From NCBI GenBank assembly GCA_040954595.2, contig CM082578.2:8308001-8372000 (forward strand): 64,000 nt of DNA. The letters are read 5' to 3'. The notes beneath the pieces were generated by a model. That model did no database searches, had not been told where the DNA came from, and saw only the letters and a list, made by a program, of their open reading frames with translations. How positions within the stretch are numbered: position 1 is the stretch's first letter; each line of letters begins with the position of its first letter. Source of the DNA: Balanoglossus misakiensis (taxonomy: Eukaryota; Hemichordata). Position numbers and translations under genes: made by a program. Shown one piece after another: positions 54,066 through 64,000 of this stretch.

Positions 54066-57000
54066 GTGAGTAAACTATTTATTCATTCTATTTATTTTAT
54101 TTGGGTAGTTGGTTCGTTAAATTAAATCATAAATCTTGTCACCGTATATATTGGTACGAGGCCTTGAAACTGACAACAATGTTATAATGACGACGACAGG
54201 TAGGATAGGTCAGTCAAAAATTTTAAACCAAAATTTAAAAAAACACTACACTAACTGCCCTCAAAACCAAATAAGTTAAAGACAGCTATATCAGATCCCG
54301 TTAGGAAATACGATGGCATCGGGGTTTAAAATGCAGATGCGCAACGACGACGCGTGTCCTCAAAAACACTCCGTTGCATCATCTTCTTCTTCCGCCATGC
54401 CGGCAAGTCGTTAACACCCAAAACGATGCATGTGTCTGTTTGAAAACAGAGAAGTCAAACATTGGCGATGACTCACATACCCATCGGTCTAACCAGTGCC
54501 CATGGTGATGTATACATGCTGCGGCAGTTCACGTGGCGTGTGTGTATAAGATGTCCGTGTAGTCTATTACTAGTATTTAGTCGGGCCACAGTGTGTGTAG
54601 TGACTGTGGTCAGACATTCTGAAATGACATTCTTCATTCTGTCTTTGCCTATAAGATTGGACAGAATGTCTTGCATCAGCTCTCTGTTGTCTGAAAGAGC
54701 CCTTTCGATGGCTGGTGACGTGTGACATGGGGGAAGCGAAGCCAAAAGTCCTTCAAATTGTAGGAGAATTGAATCGCATCGTATTGTGCGCGCTTGATGT
54801 ATACGAAATTTCGTCTTAAGTAATATTATCGCCTTGTTCGTGAGAAGCATGATTTTGAAATCCGCATTGAGATCCGCATTCCATTGGTGATTGGGCCAAG
54901 TCGTTTCAGGACACGTGTGATGGGGCAAACTTTTTGCTGGTTAAGATGAGACGAAGAACAACATTTCGGGCAGTAATAAGAGGAGCATTTTAAACATTAG
55001 TTGGCAAAGAAGAAAACGAATAGGGTGTCATACAGGGTTAATACAGTTGCTTTGAATTGAGGGATGAGCTTTTATTTAGACACTGAACTATTGACGTACC
55101 CTTACACCCTGTTGGTGTTTGCCAAATACAGATCCAGCTATCGAAAAGTTAAAAAAAATGCATATGATAAACAATATGATTTGTGACGCATATGAAATAG
55201 ACAATTGTAAACACGGGGAACAAATAGACAGGTGTGACAACACCTGTTTTCACGCGCATGTGACAAATCATCCGATTACAGATATCGTCTTCAGAATTTG
55301 TCTGCTTCCAAAGAGGGTTTTTTTAATAGAAACTTGAAGCCGGTGAAACTAGATCAGCAAACTGTATCAATTAAACAACAATATTGAACACGGTGAAACT
55401 GTGATTGGTTGTGCAGGAAAACCTTTCTGTTACGTATGAATAACAATAATCGATATTATAAAATGTGTATTTGATGAATGATAAAGATAAGGAGCACACG
55501 TGCGCAGGATTGTATTTTGGCACCTCGCTCCATTCTTATTAGTTATATTAGTTTAGTGGAATTATGTATCTCCGAGCTCAATGTTTACCTGTCACTGACA
55601 AACCATTCCACTATCCCATCTTGCCTTTCTAATCTACGAGACAACTGAGGCAGAATGAATTACGAACATTTAGAGATATCGTCGCATTTCTGAATAAGAA
55701 GCGCGCAAAGATCACACGATTAATACGAGAGCGAGATCATTTTTCGCACCCGAATTTTGATGATTAGCATGTAAATTTGATTATTGTTTGACAGTTTCTG
55801 GTCAGTAGAATTTATCGGTAATTGTGCGATGTCACAGTGGAATGTCCGAGGATTTTTCTTCTTCAGAATTCAACCCTTTTAACATCCGAGCATGTCGTCA
55901 TACTGTATGGGTGACGTAATAATGCCTGTGCTCAAATAGAAGAGGTTTGAGATCCAACTTATGTCGCTGGTATTCAATGTGTGGAGAATTCAAACATTGC
56001 CAACCATTATAGCACGGAAGTAAAAAGCTGCAAATGAAGATGTACAACTCACTTATTAACAATTTATTAGTGGTGAGACATTATTTGTAAACATGCCTTG
56101 ATAATACGGGATGGTATCACCGCGTGGGTGTTATTTGGGTCACAGTGACACAGATTGATAAATGAAGGTAATTAAACCAATGGACCGGGACTTTGATTAG
56201 CGGTAGATATAGGTCGAGGTTCACGATTTCATCATACTATATGTGATGAGAATTAAATCTAAAAACAACGCAGGGTGCTGAAAATAATTAACAGGTCGCA
56301 GTTCGAGGAGGAATGGCTTACCCTTTGGTCGCGTTAACCAACTGTTGTGTTTTTAAAAAGTAATATGCCATAAAACATGACAATTTCGAGATTCTATAAT
56401 CTAAACTAATCTACAATCTTCTCCGAAAGGTCAGTGTTGATGTGATAATCAGAATCAGGCGATAAACTCAGGGGGTAGGCTACTCGCTCATAGACGGTAA
56501 TGAACCGTTCGTTTTTCGCTTAAAAAAACCCAAAGTGCGTGCCGTTAACATATCAAATGTTCCAGTGCTTTTGAAAATGCAACAAAACAACGGTAAATGA
56601 CATCAAAATATCAATTTTTAATAGAAATCCCTAACGATTGGTCAGTTTTTGTGGAGTATACATGTTTTGAACTTGGCCACGCCCCCCTCGTAGGATAATA
56701 GTGGGAGTACCCCCGGGGGTAAACCCTTCACCATGCATTGACTGGACTTGGCCATGCCACCGGTACTGAACCATGACATACATTGCCATTGCATCATCCA
56801 ACTCCATTTGACGACAGAGAAAAAAAAATGCTACAACAAACATCATGTGGAACATCAGTACCACATCGGTTATTTTATGTAAGCTTATATCTAATTTTCA
56901 TCAAAGTAAAGTTCATATACTCAGCTTAATGAAATTCATGGTACTTGTATTTGGGGTTTCCACAGATTGTCCTCCTGCAAGATCGTGGCTTTGGGGGAAA

Positions 57001-60000
57001 ATAAACCTTGCAGGCAAAACATACAATGCCACCTCAGGTTATATTTAACCGAAGCAAAACCAAACATAAACACGTCTGGCCACTGGCCAGTAATTGGCAT
57101 TTTATCTTGAGGACTCGGACACTCCAGAATCTCTAGGTGTGACGTATGTCGCACGTGGATGGCGCATACGCGTAAGATCATCTCTGGCCGCTCAGTAGAA
57201 AGAAATCACCAGTTTGTATAGACAACACAGCGCAGCAAGGGGAGAATCTCGACTATGCCACGAAGTAGACACCGCCCGATACCTATCACGATCACTAAAG
57301 AAGTGCCGGCAATATAGATACAAGGGATTCAGTGCCCCCAAATGCATGCCCTCTGTATCATGACCTCTGTAGCATCTCACGTGAAGTGATATTCTGTTCT
57401 ATCACGATAATTCAAACTACAGCACACATCACCAAGAATGTTATCTTTACAACGATGATTTCTGAACCAACAAAACAATTTAATTAGCAGTTGGAGCACT
57501 CAAAGTTGAAATCAAAACAACGTAGACTATGATGGCGTACAGTTTTTATCAAGTTTATTTGCCTTCAGGAATTAAAGTCTGTAAATATTATTTCTATTTT
57601 TTTTATTAAACCTGCTTCCAATTTGTCGTCGATCAACGCGGATATAGTCATTAATCAATACTATATGATAAGCGTTATCTCTTGGCAGGCATATCAGTTT
57701 AGTAAACATGCCTTGTATTTGACATAATTACAGCTCCGATGCACAAAACTTTTTGCATTTTTTACCTCAAAACATCATCCAATAATTAGCATGATTTTCA
57801 TTGGTGACGGTCCGGTGTTTACAACGGGATTCGTTCTCAAAACACACATTGTTGATCTCAATGACGCATTCCAATGTGCATCGCAGATAACCATGCGCCC
57901 TCAAAACATCGCCTTCATGTGAACCGAACACATACTGCGTCATGTGGACATGCGCAAGACAAAGCACACTTTATCTTTGGGCGGGACAGTTTTGTTCGAA
58001 CTATTTTCAAACTAACTTTTTTGCCTCCTTGAACTAAAAAAACAAAACCATGACGTCAAATTGAAATTGGAACGTGAAGAAGCAACCCTATGAGTAAAAG
58101 TGCCACTGACTGATGGAACTAAATGAGTTAATCCGAATCCTATAGTAAAAATTTATCATATACCATTTACTTTTTCTTTTCTTTTCACAGTTCTGATATT
58201 CGCCTATAACTGTTGCACCGTAGTGGGCGCTGCATGGGTACAGGTTGTGTGTACCATCGCCAAAGTGGCCGGTCTGCTGATTATTATCATCGCTGGTATC
58301 GTTCTGCTCATTCAAGGTTGGTATATATAAATTGATAAGATTTCAGCTACATGATGATACCACTGTCTGGATCATCGATAAATAAGTCCATACCCTCCCA
58401 GTGAGAGTGTATTCATCTGTTGGCACTTTACAAGAATGTTCAGCTTGTATTCAGCTATGATTTATGACTTTCAATACAGGTAACACGGAATATTTGAATT
58501 TCAACGGACCCGGTACCAACGTTGTACGTATTTCCATCGCATTTTACAACGGTCTTTTCTCATATGCAGGATGGTAAGAATTCACATATTCAGTCTTATA
58601 ATAATAAAACAATGGGTCGTTCTACAGGTACAATTGCGCATAGTATCTCAACCTTGAAATTTCGACTTCAAAATATACTTTTTAAAAAGCTTAGCTAAAA
58701 TCAGTAAGATACCTTCTTCAAACTGAATTACAATGTCCTTTACATTTGAACAAAAATTGGCCGATAAACATCCAAATTTTAAGCTATACTGTACAATGAA
58801 GGTTCCACGAAACGTCTCCAAGTAATGTCTACACAGTCTTAGTCACTGTTTTCATTGCCCAATCTCAATAGTTAAAGAAAAACTAAAGTTTGCCACTCGT
58901 ATTATTTGCAGGTCATGTCTAAACGCCATTACAGAAGAAATGAATAACCCCAAAAGGTTGGTTTGGTTTGTTTGTCCGAACTTTCCGGTTGGTGTACTAA
59001 TTTGCATATTCATGAGAAAATGTGACGTCATTTGCGATCAACGCTATTCCAAGCAATGCTATAATAGTATTGCTCACACAGAATAGTAGAATATGCATTC
59101 CCATTAATGTGCTGGCGATATTCTTTTTGAACAGAGACTTCCCAATCTCCCTGTCGGGATCCATGATCGCCATCACCGTTATCTACGTACTCACCAACAT
59201 CGCCTACTTCGCTGCGATGTCTCCGTTAGAAATGCTGGCGTCGCCTGCTGTAGCTGTGGTAAGAGAAATCATCATAACATTATTCACTAAAATCAGGACC
59301 ATCAGGCTTTCCTATTATTCTGAATTCAGGGTTGGTTTTCTCGTTATCATCATTAAACTTTATTGTCCCTAAAATTGGAAACTTGTCTTGCAACGGCACA
59401 AAACATGAAGAAGAATGAAAGTGGCCGTGGACTGGCCTTCTTCTAAAACTCTGACACCACTCCACCGTGTTTGATCGCATCGCTGAACAAACTTAATATA
59501 CATATATTGTAGCCAGGAATTGATTTAGAACATCTCTTGCAGACATTTGGTGATAAAGTACTTGGCAACTGGGCGTGGTTGATGCCTGTGGCTGTGGCGT
59601 TGTCAACCTTTGGAGCTGCCAATGGCCAGGCTCTAGGATTGTCAAGGTAAAGAAATTTATTGATAAAACTTAAAATGGCCCCGTGGGCTACAAATGTGAT
59701 ACAAAATTAATACAAATAGAACAGAAAACTCTACAAATCAACCATTATTAAAATCTACAATGTACACATCGCTATTAAAGTTCTTCAGCGAATGTTGTAA
59801 TATACGAATACATGGTCTTGATTTCTTGTCTTTGCGATCGACAGGCTGAACTTTGTTGGAGCGCGTGACGGCCTCTTCCCAGATCTCCTCGGTATGGTTC
59901 ACATCAAGTTCTTAACACCCATGCCAGCTTTAATATCAATGGTCAGTTCACTTATATTTTTTTTTATATTCTTCTTTCTCTTCTTTGTTCCAATGCGCCT

Positions 60001-61652
60001 TTCAAATCTAAGATGGGAGAGTCGTATTAATATAGCATGATCGATTACCATTCAATCCGGGTAGTTTTGCACTCGGCACGTGACAGTATGTTCATTATAC
60101 GCAGAGTTTGCATCGAAAAAAGTTTCGACGTCAACCTGTCCCAGGTTTCAACCGGCGAACTAGAAACCAGCACTGTATGTGAAAGACTTTTTTCGGGTCC
60201 GCCAGCACGCTATCAATTTTGAGGTAGACCGTCCGTGGCTTTCGTCGCAATAATATAGGATTACTGTTTACCAATCCAAAAGCTATTACCCATTGTAAAA
60301 AGAAGCGTTACTTTTGAATCGCAGGGCATACTCTCCATGTTGTACGGGTTGTACCCGGATGTGGGTACCCTAATTAACTACACCAGTTTTACGTATTGGC
60401 TGTTTGTTGCCCTGGTGACAACAGGTTTGATCACCATGCGTTGGACGCACAAGGATTTGGAACGCCCATTTAAGGTATGTGATTGCATGGACAAGCTGAT
60501 TCAAGATGATAATTGGCTGTGTGTGATATCTGTGTTATTCAAAGGAATTGTTCATCGGCTTCTCACATGTGTATAGTACAGAAACTGGTGCCATCGGAAA
60601 ATTTCACGTGTACAAACAGACTGACCAGCCAATTCACCAAGCAGAAAAAGTCTTCAAATGCTAAAAGCGTTATATTCTTCATTTTCCTATTGTTTGCAAT
60701 TCCTGACCATTGATGGCGTTGCACCTGTTCGGTAAGGATATGTAAATAACGCTCAATTATGCACCAACCAACATATTTCTTGACGTGGACATTTCTATGC
60801 AAAACACATGCCCCTTTCACTTTGATGGTGCAAAATGCCCTGCTATTATTCCCAGTACTTTGGTATACATGTATATTGTCTTTTTACCAAATAACATATA
60901 AATATACATCGTGTGTTTCATTCACAGTGTCCACTTGGGATAGCCATCTTTTTTGCCATTTTCTGCTACTTCATCGTGTTTGTCTCCATCTTCTCCGCAA
61001 CCATGGAAGCTGTCATCGGTACAATTATCATTCTGACCGGTATACCTGTTTATTTCTACGCCGTCAAGTGGGTAAACAAACCCAAGTGGCTGGTGAAAAT
61101 ACTAAGTATGTTTTAGATCGATTATTTATAATAATTATGATATCACGTTAGATGTTAGACATTTTACTACTTGAAGGGAATATACATTAGAATTTATATA
61201 CAAACGTTTTTGAAATTATCACATCAATCAAAAAGGGTTATTCAGTTTTCATAACTCGTTGACATGTATACAATCAATATCCTCTTGTCACACATTTCGT
61301 AGGAAAACCGAATGTAACCTTGAACCCGTGTTCTTAATTTTGTGATTTGCTCATCGGTTACCAAAGGGCTATTGAATGTGGTTTTTATATCATATTTCTT
61401 GCAGACAAGCAGCGATTTCACTTTCTGAGAAAAGTCAAATATCAATACATTTTATAGTTGGCGCGTCGATCTTATAACAATAGTGTTCGAAGGCAACTAT
61501 ATCATGCAAGAGACACGCATACATTCGTTGCTTTGTATCGCCAGTGTTACTCTCATATTATCATTTTCTTTTTCATTATTCCTACAGATGGTGGTCTCCA
61601 TTTCTCTCAGAAGTACATGCTGGTTGTGATGCAGGAAAAAGACACGTTTTAA
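53537..61652 (+). CDS. SLC7-family amino-acid transporter light chain (10 exons, 503 aa)
   Basis: Plasma-membrane amino-acid exchanger subunit of the LAT/b0,+/xCT group (APC superfamily, about 12 membrane spans). Exons are 53537-54065, 58191-58316, 58480-58573, 58912-58956, 59135-59258, 59543-59646, 59845-59941, 60325-60474, 60928-61105 and 61588-61652 (1512 nt, in frame). [14 protein letters not shown] (60-73) is the unwound substrate-binding helix 1. [15 protein letters not shown] follows, then Cys161 in PFYGDCYPP. That Cys is where SLC7 light chains form the disulfide with an SLC3 heavy chain. [21 protein letters not shown] is helix 6 and the following loop. [10 protein letters not shown] and ERPFK are also typical. 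The position of the xCT-specific arginine in WVELLIIRP is Ala138 here, arguing against a cystine/glutamate exchanger. The TM5 lysine is kept (Lys201). The exact subfamily is open: b0,+AT-like or xCT-like are the closest. Confidence 0.94.
54066..58190 (+). other. SLC7 intron 1
   Basis: 4.1-kb intron ending TTTTCACAG. A minus-strand open frame at 54473-54928 is listed separately. Otherwise I see nothing coding. Confidence 0.85.
54473..54928 (-). other. Unassigned antisense open frame, about 151 codons
   Basis: An unusually long open frame for intronic AT-rich DNA, with a hydrophilic, mixed composition (for example [17 protein letters not shown]). I do not recognise it. The nominal start codon is TTG (minus strand at 54928) with a TAA shortly upstream, so it would need an upstream exon or an internal ATG. 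It could be chance, a retrotransposed fragment or an exon of an antisense gene. Confidence 0.15.
58191..58316 (+). CDS. SLC7 exon 2 (residues 178-218)
   Basis: Encodes [27 protein letters not shown] and [14 protein letters not shown], i.e. helices 4-5 with Lys201, and split Gly219. The donor is GTTGGTAT. Confidence 0.92.
58480..58573 (+). CDS. SLC7 exon 3 (residues 220-249)
   Basis: Encodes [15 protein letters not shown] and [15 protein letters not shown], with Trp250 split. [12 protein letters not shown] is the conserved helix 6. Confidence 0.93.
58912..58956 (+). CDS. SLC7 exon 4 (residues 251-264)
   Basis: 45-base microexon encoding [14 protein letters not shown] with Arg265 split. The acceptor is TTTGCAG and the donor GTTGGTTT. 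It is too short to be found as an ORF but is needed for the LN.ITEE..NP motif. Confidence 0.92.
59135..59258 (+). CDS. SLC7 exon 5 (residues 266-306)
   Basis: Encodes [34 protein letters not shown] and ASPAVAV. It matches the family pattern of LTNVAYF..M...E.L...AVAV. Confidence 0.95.
59543..59646 (+). CDS. SLC7 exon 6 (residues 307-340)
   Basis: Encodes [20 protein letters not shown], then [14 protein letters not shown], with Arg341 split. Confidence 0.95.
59845..59941 (+). CDS. SLC7 exon 7 (residues 342-373)
   Basis: Encodes [20 protein letters not shown] and [12 protein letters not shown]. This corresponds to the R.(F/Y)VA.REG.LP..L...H conserved loop. The donor is ATG|GTCAGT. Confidence 0.94.
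60325..60474 (+). CDS. SLC7 exon 8 (residues 374-423)
   Basis: Encodes [40 protein letters not shown] and [10 protein letters not shown], all typical of SLC7 helices 9-10 and the cytosolic ERP(F/I)K motif. The donor is GTATGTGA. Confidence 0.95.
60928..61105 (+). CDS. SLC7 exon 9 (residues 424-482, helices 11-12)
   Basis: Encodes [20 protein letters not shown] onward to [13 protein letters not shown] and KPKWLVKIL, with Asn483 split. The donor GTATGTTT follows CTAA, a weak upstream context chosen for frame continuity to exon 10. Confidence 0.9.
61588..61652 (+). CDS. SLC7 exon 10 (residues 484-503)
   Basis: Short cytosolic tail [20 protein letters not shown] and TAA. LVVMQE resembles the (L/I)L(M/E)EVVPPEE ending of the family but lacks the diproline. 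The acceptor is TCCTACAG. Confidence 0.85.
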
Positions 61653-63425
61653 TGCAAGGGTGTTCTGTTGCCGAAATCTTGTCGAGGCACCGCCATTTAA
61701 AGTTTGGGCTATTTCCAAACCGGGCTGTACATATTTGTATCTCTCTATTTGGCTGAACAAGTCTTGGGTGCATCTGTGTATAATTCTACGGTAGTCCCAC
61801 TTGTTATGGTTGGTTGGCCGGTAATCGCAAACACCTTAAAGGGAATTTGAGAATTGTGGGGTACTATGAACGGTTAAATTGTAAGAGTGGGCTACCAATG
61901 TTTATGTAAACTAATCAGAGAGACAGCAAGACAGAACTTCCACTATTTTCAATGACTTTTGTTTTGCTTGTTTCAAGTCGTGTTTTAAATAGAGTAGAAA
62001 CTTATGAACTTATTTCGAAAACAGGGCATCATTTTCAACATCATAATCGTAGACTGTAGAGTAAGGCGCCGCTTTTACTTTTGCTGGTCGGATTCTTGGC
62101 TGTTCTGTTTGGAAGGGGCCCACCCGCCCTACGCGTACGCCCGAGAACAGCCAGGACAGAGAACAGAACAGCCCAAACTATCACCAGCGCCTGACTCCAC
62201 ATTTGAATTTAATCAGATTGGGTAAACATTTTTTTCTTCACTCCAATAGTCGACATCTCCAACTCTCATTTTGTTCTCCGGGATTCTCAAGTCCCCTCTC
62301 CTTCTGCCGTTCACTACTGCCATTAAAGTTCCTGTCGAGGCGTCTTTACTTTTAATGGTTTCAGTTTCAAACTAAGATTATGCAGCGTTGTTTTGCTCAC
62401 TAAAAGATGTGCAGGTGCTTTTTTCTCCGCTTTCAAAAGTAAATAGAAGAATTTGGGCGTTCAAGATATATCATCTAGGGATTGGGTCCAAAATATACCG
62501 CCAGTGTACACAGCTTCGTCTGGAAAGTGGAATACTAGTATTAAGTACATTTTAAGTCATTACGATAAGACAAATACATGATGATAACCTAATCCGTTTG
62601 TTTTCACAAACACTTCAGTATGAAAAGTTGAATCCAAAAACTGGATATTTTGTGAAAACATAAAAGTGAATCAGCTGGTCAGTACGCAGGTTAGAGTATT
62701 TTAGGGCATTACCACGGCAACTGTACGCCGATCAAGTGTATCCAATACGATAGAGAATAAATTATGGAAGCTAGACACATGTCAGCTTCAACACAAAATT
62801 CTGTCTACATTTACATATATGTCCCAGGAATCATAGTACGCCTATACTCGCACGTCAATATGATCACCGCTAAATGCAGACATACACACAATTTCACTTT
62901 TTCAGATCAAGGCATATTAATTAGCATCAAATGCACGCATCCATTGTGTTAGACACCACCCATTTTGAAGTTTATTTTAAATTTCAAACTTAATGTATAA
63001 TTTAATAGTACAGGTGATTAACAAGATTTGTTGCTTTGTTGTTGGTTTTCAATTATGAATAATCATATTTGGGCTTCGTTGCATCTTTCCTCGAGAAAAA
63101 TAAACGAAGCATTCTTAGTAACTAGATGTATTGTGTGCTACTTTTATTCTAAGACAGAAGTCAAGCCGAAGACAGTTCTCGTGGAGTTCAATATGCGAAC
63201 GTTTGCACGACATGAGTACATTATCCGGATTACAACACATAGCATTATGACAACATCTGTGATCTTTGTATGCTAAACAACTTCGTCAACCAATCACAAG
63301 CTTCACAAAATGCACCTGGTGAATGACGTATTTCGATTGGATAGTTGTCAGCTAGCGCATTTGGCAGATGGTCAGCGTGGTGCCACTTCCATCATTCGAA
63401 ACTCGACCTTTGACGTGCTAACATC
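61653..63425. other. SLC7 3' flank and intergenic DNA
   Basis: No supported coding sequence. AATAAA at 62756-62761 is a possible poly(A) signal about 1.1 kb past the stop. Short frames within (for example 62004-62225) show no known protein. Confidence 0.5.
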
Positions 63426-63630
63426 ATGGCTGAAAGTAGCGACGAGAACGACCTGTTCATTACCCGGAGCAATTTCCGACACCCGAGTGAAAGTGAAGGC
63501 GATGACTGTGACGATATGGACTGGATTTTCCAAGATTTGAAGAGAGTGTACATAAACCACCGGTCATGGAAAGTGACTTGACGAAAATCGAGCTCCTGGC
63601 TGGCAGCCCACATTGCGCACGTCCTGTTCT
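63426..63630 (+). CDS. Possible first coding exon of an unidentified gene
   Basis: ATG in a good context (ATCATGG) opens 51 codons, beginning MAESSDENDLFITRSNF, acidic and Ser-rich, before TGA at 63579-63581. A strong donor, GTTCT|GTAAGTAA, follows at 63631. The frame that reaches this donor (..MESDLTKIELLAGS..) is not the ATG frame. So either the ATG frame is a short upstream ORF, or there is a sequence error or an unseen intron. I do not recognise the protein. Confidence 0.25.
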
Positions 63631-64000
63631 GTAAGTAACAATTTTCTGTCGTGTTTTCTAGAAACTTACAAATTTAAAGTTATTGTATTGATTAGGAATT
63701 TTCGATTGTGCGTCAGCAAGGTACTAGTACTTCAAGGAATTTCTGGTTCGTCAAAAAAATGAAACTTTCAGGGGAAACCATGTGCGAGGTAGAAATGAAA
63801 CCCTAACCAAAGGTCGAGTCCAGCGTATGCAATTTAGCATAATGTCCCACGAGAACAAAAGGTCTGGGCGCGTGTTGGTGTTGTAAGACCCCCACGTTTC
63901 ATCACAGGCCTTACAAAATACGTCACGGTTACTCGACCAATCGGCGAGTTCGCGAGATCTGGTCCTTGGCATTGCGACGCATTGTTATCTTGAAAGTTCG
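63631..64000. other. Right edge, no supported gene
   Basis: Presumed intron or intergenic DNA. A minus-strand open frame at 63751-63972 contains FCKACDETWGS, a two-Cys motif vaguely like a zinc-binding transposase domain, but it is too short to assign. Confidence 0.3.

Noticed and set aside
1-64000. CRISPR arrays, operons, prokaryotic genes
   Set aside because: No regularly spaced identical repeats with unique spacers, no ribosome-binding sites and no long uninterrupted genes. The spliced structure is eukaryotic.

Overview
The window is eukaryotic genomic DNA, AT-rich, with small spliced exons, GT-AG introns and many short repeats. It comes most likely from a marine invertebrate. Frequent TACATGTA and TACCGGTA palindromes, small TA-flanked foldback elements and the gene content fit an invertebrate deuterostome such as an acorn worm, lancelet or echinoderm. 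The exact phylum is inference and other marine invertebrates are not excluded. Exon joins were worked out by hand from reading-frame continuity, splice consensus and remembered family sequence patterns. No alignment or transcript was available.

Layout. Positions 1-20425 hold no gene I can support: isolated short ORFs, a palindrome and foldback repeat near 11.2-11.5 kb, a decayed tandem array at about 11.6-13.1 kb and a 20-G run. A complete synapsin gene lies at 20426-49397 on the plus strand, with 11 coding exons encoding 480 residues. Its fifth intron is 18.6 kb long and carries two complete TIMP (tissue inhibitor of metalloproteinases) genes on the minus strand. TIMP-A is at 29106-31711 (4 exons, 441 residues) and TIMP-B at 35582-40745 (4 exons, 284 residues). 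After a repeat-poor spacer, a complete SLC7-type amino-acid transporter light chain occupies 53537-61652 on the plus strand (10 exons, 503 residues). The right end (61653-64000) holds its 3' flank and, with low confidence, a short first exon of another gene.

The most notable observation is the TIMP pair. The antisense TIMP-inside-synapsin arrangement is known from insects and vertebrates and is preserved here, with two genes instead of one. Both TIMPs carry a large acidic insertion at the same point of the inhibitory N-domain, the loop between the first two beta strands (A-B loop). It is about 80 residues in TIMP-B. In TIMP-A it is about 220 residues of Glu/Pro/Val/Ile repeats, built partly from a DNA-level minisatellite inside the exon. 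All N-domain cysteines and the free N-terminal Cys-Ser-Cys are kept, so both look like working inhibitors with an added polyanionic arm. Both also have one more cysteine pair in the C-domain than the usual twelve cysteines.

Functionally the three types of gene are separate. Synapsin is a presynaptic vesicle-clustering phosphoprotein with an ATP-grasp core. The TIMPs are secreted inhibitors of matrix metalloproteinases. The SLC7 protein is a plasma-membrane amino-acid exchanger subunit predicted to pair by disulfide with an SLC3 heavy chain.
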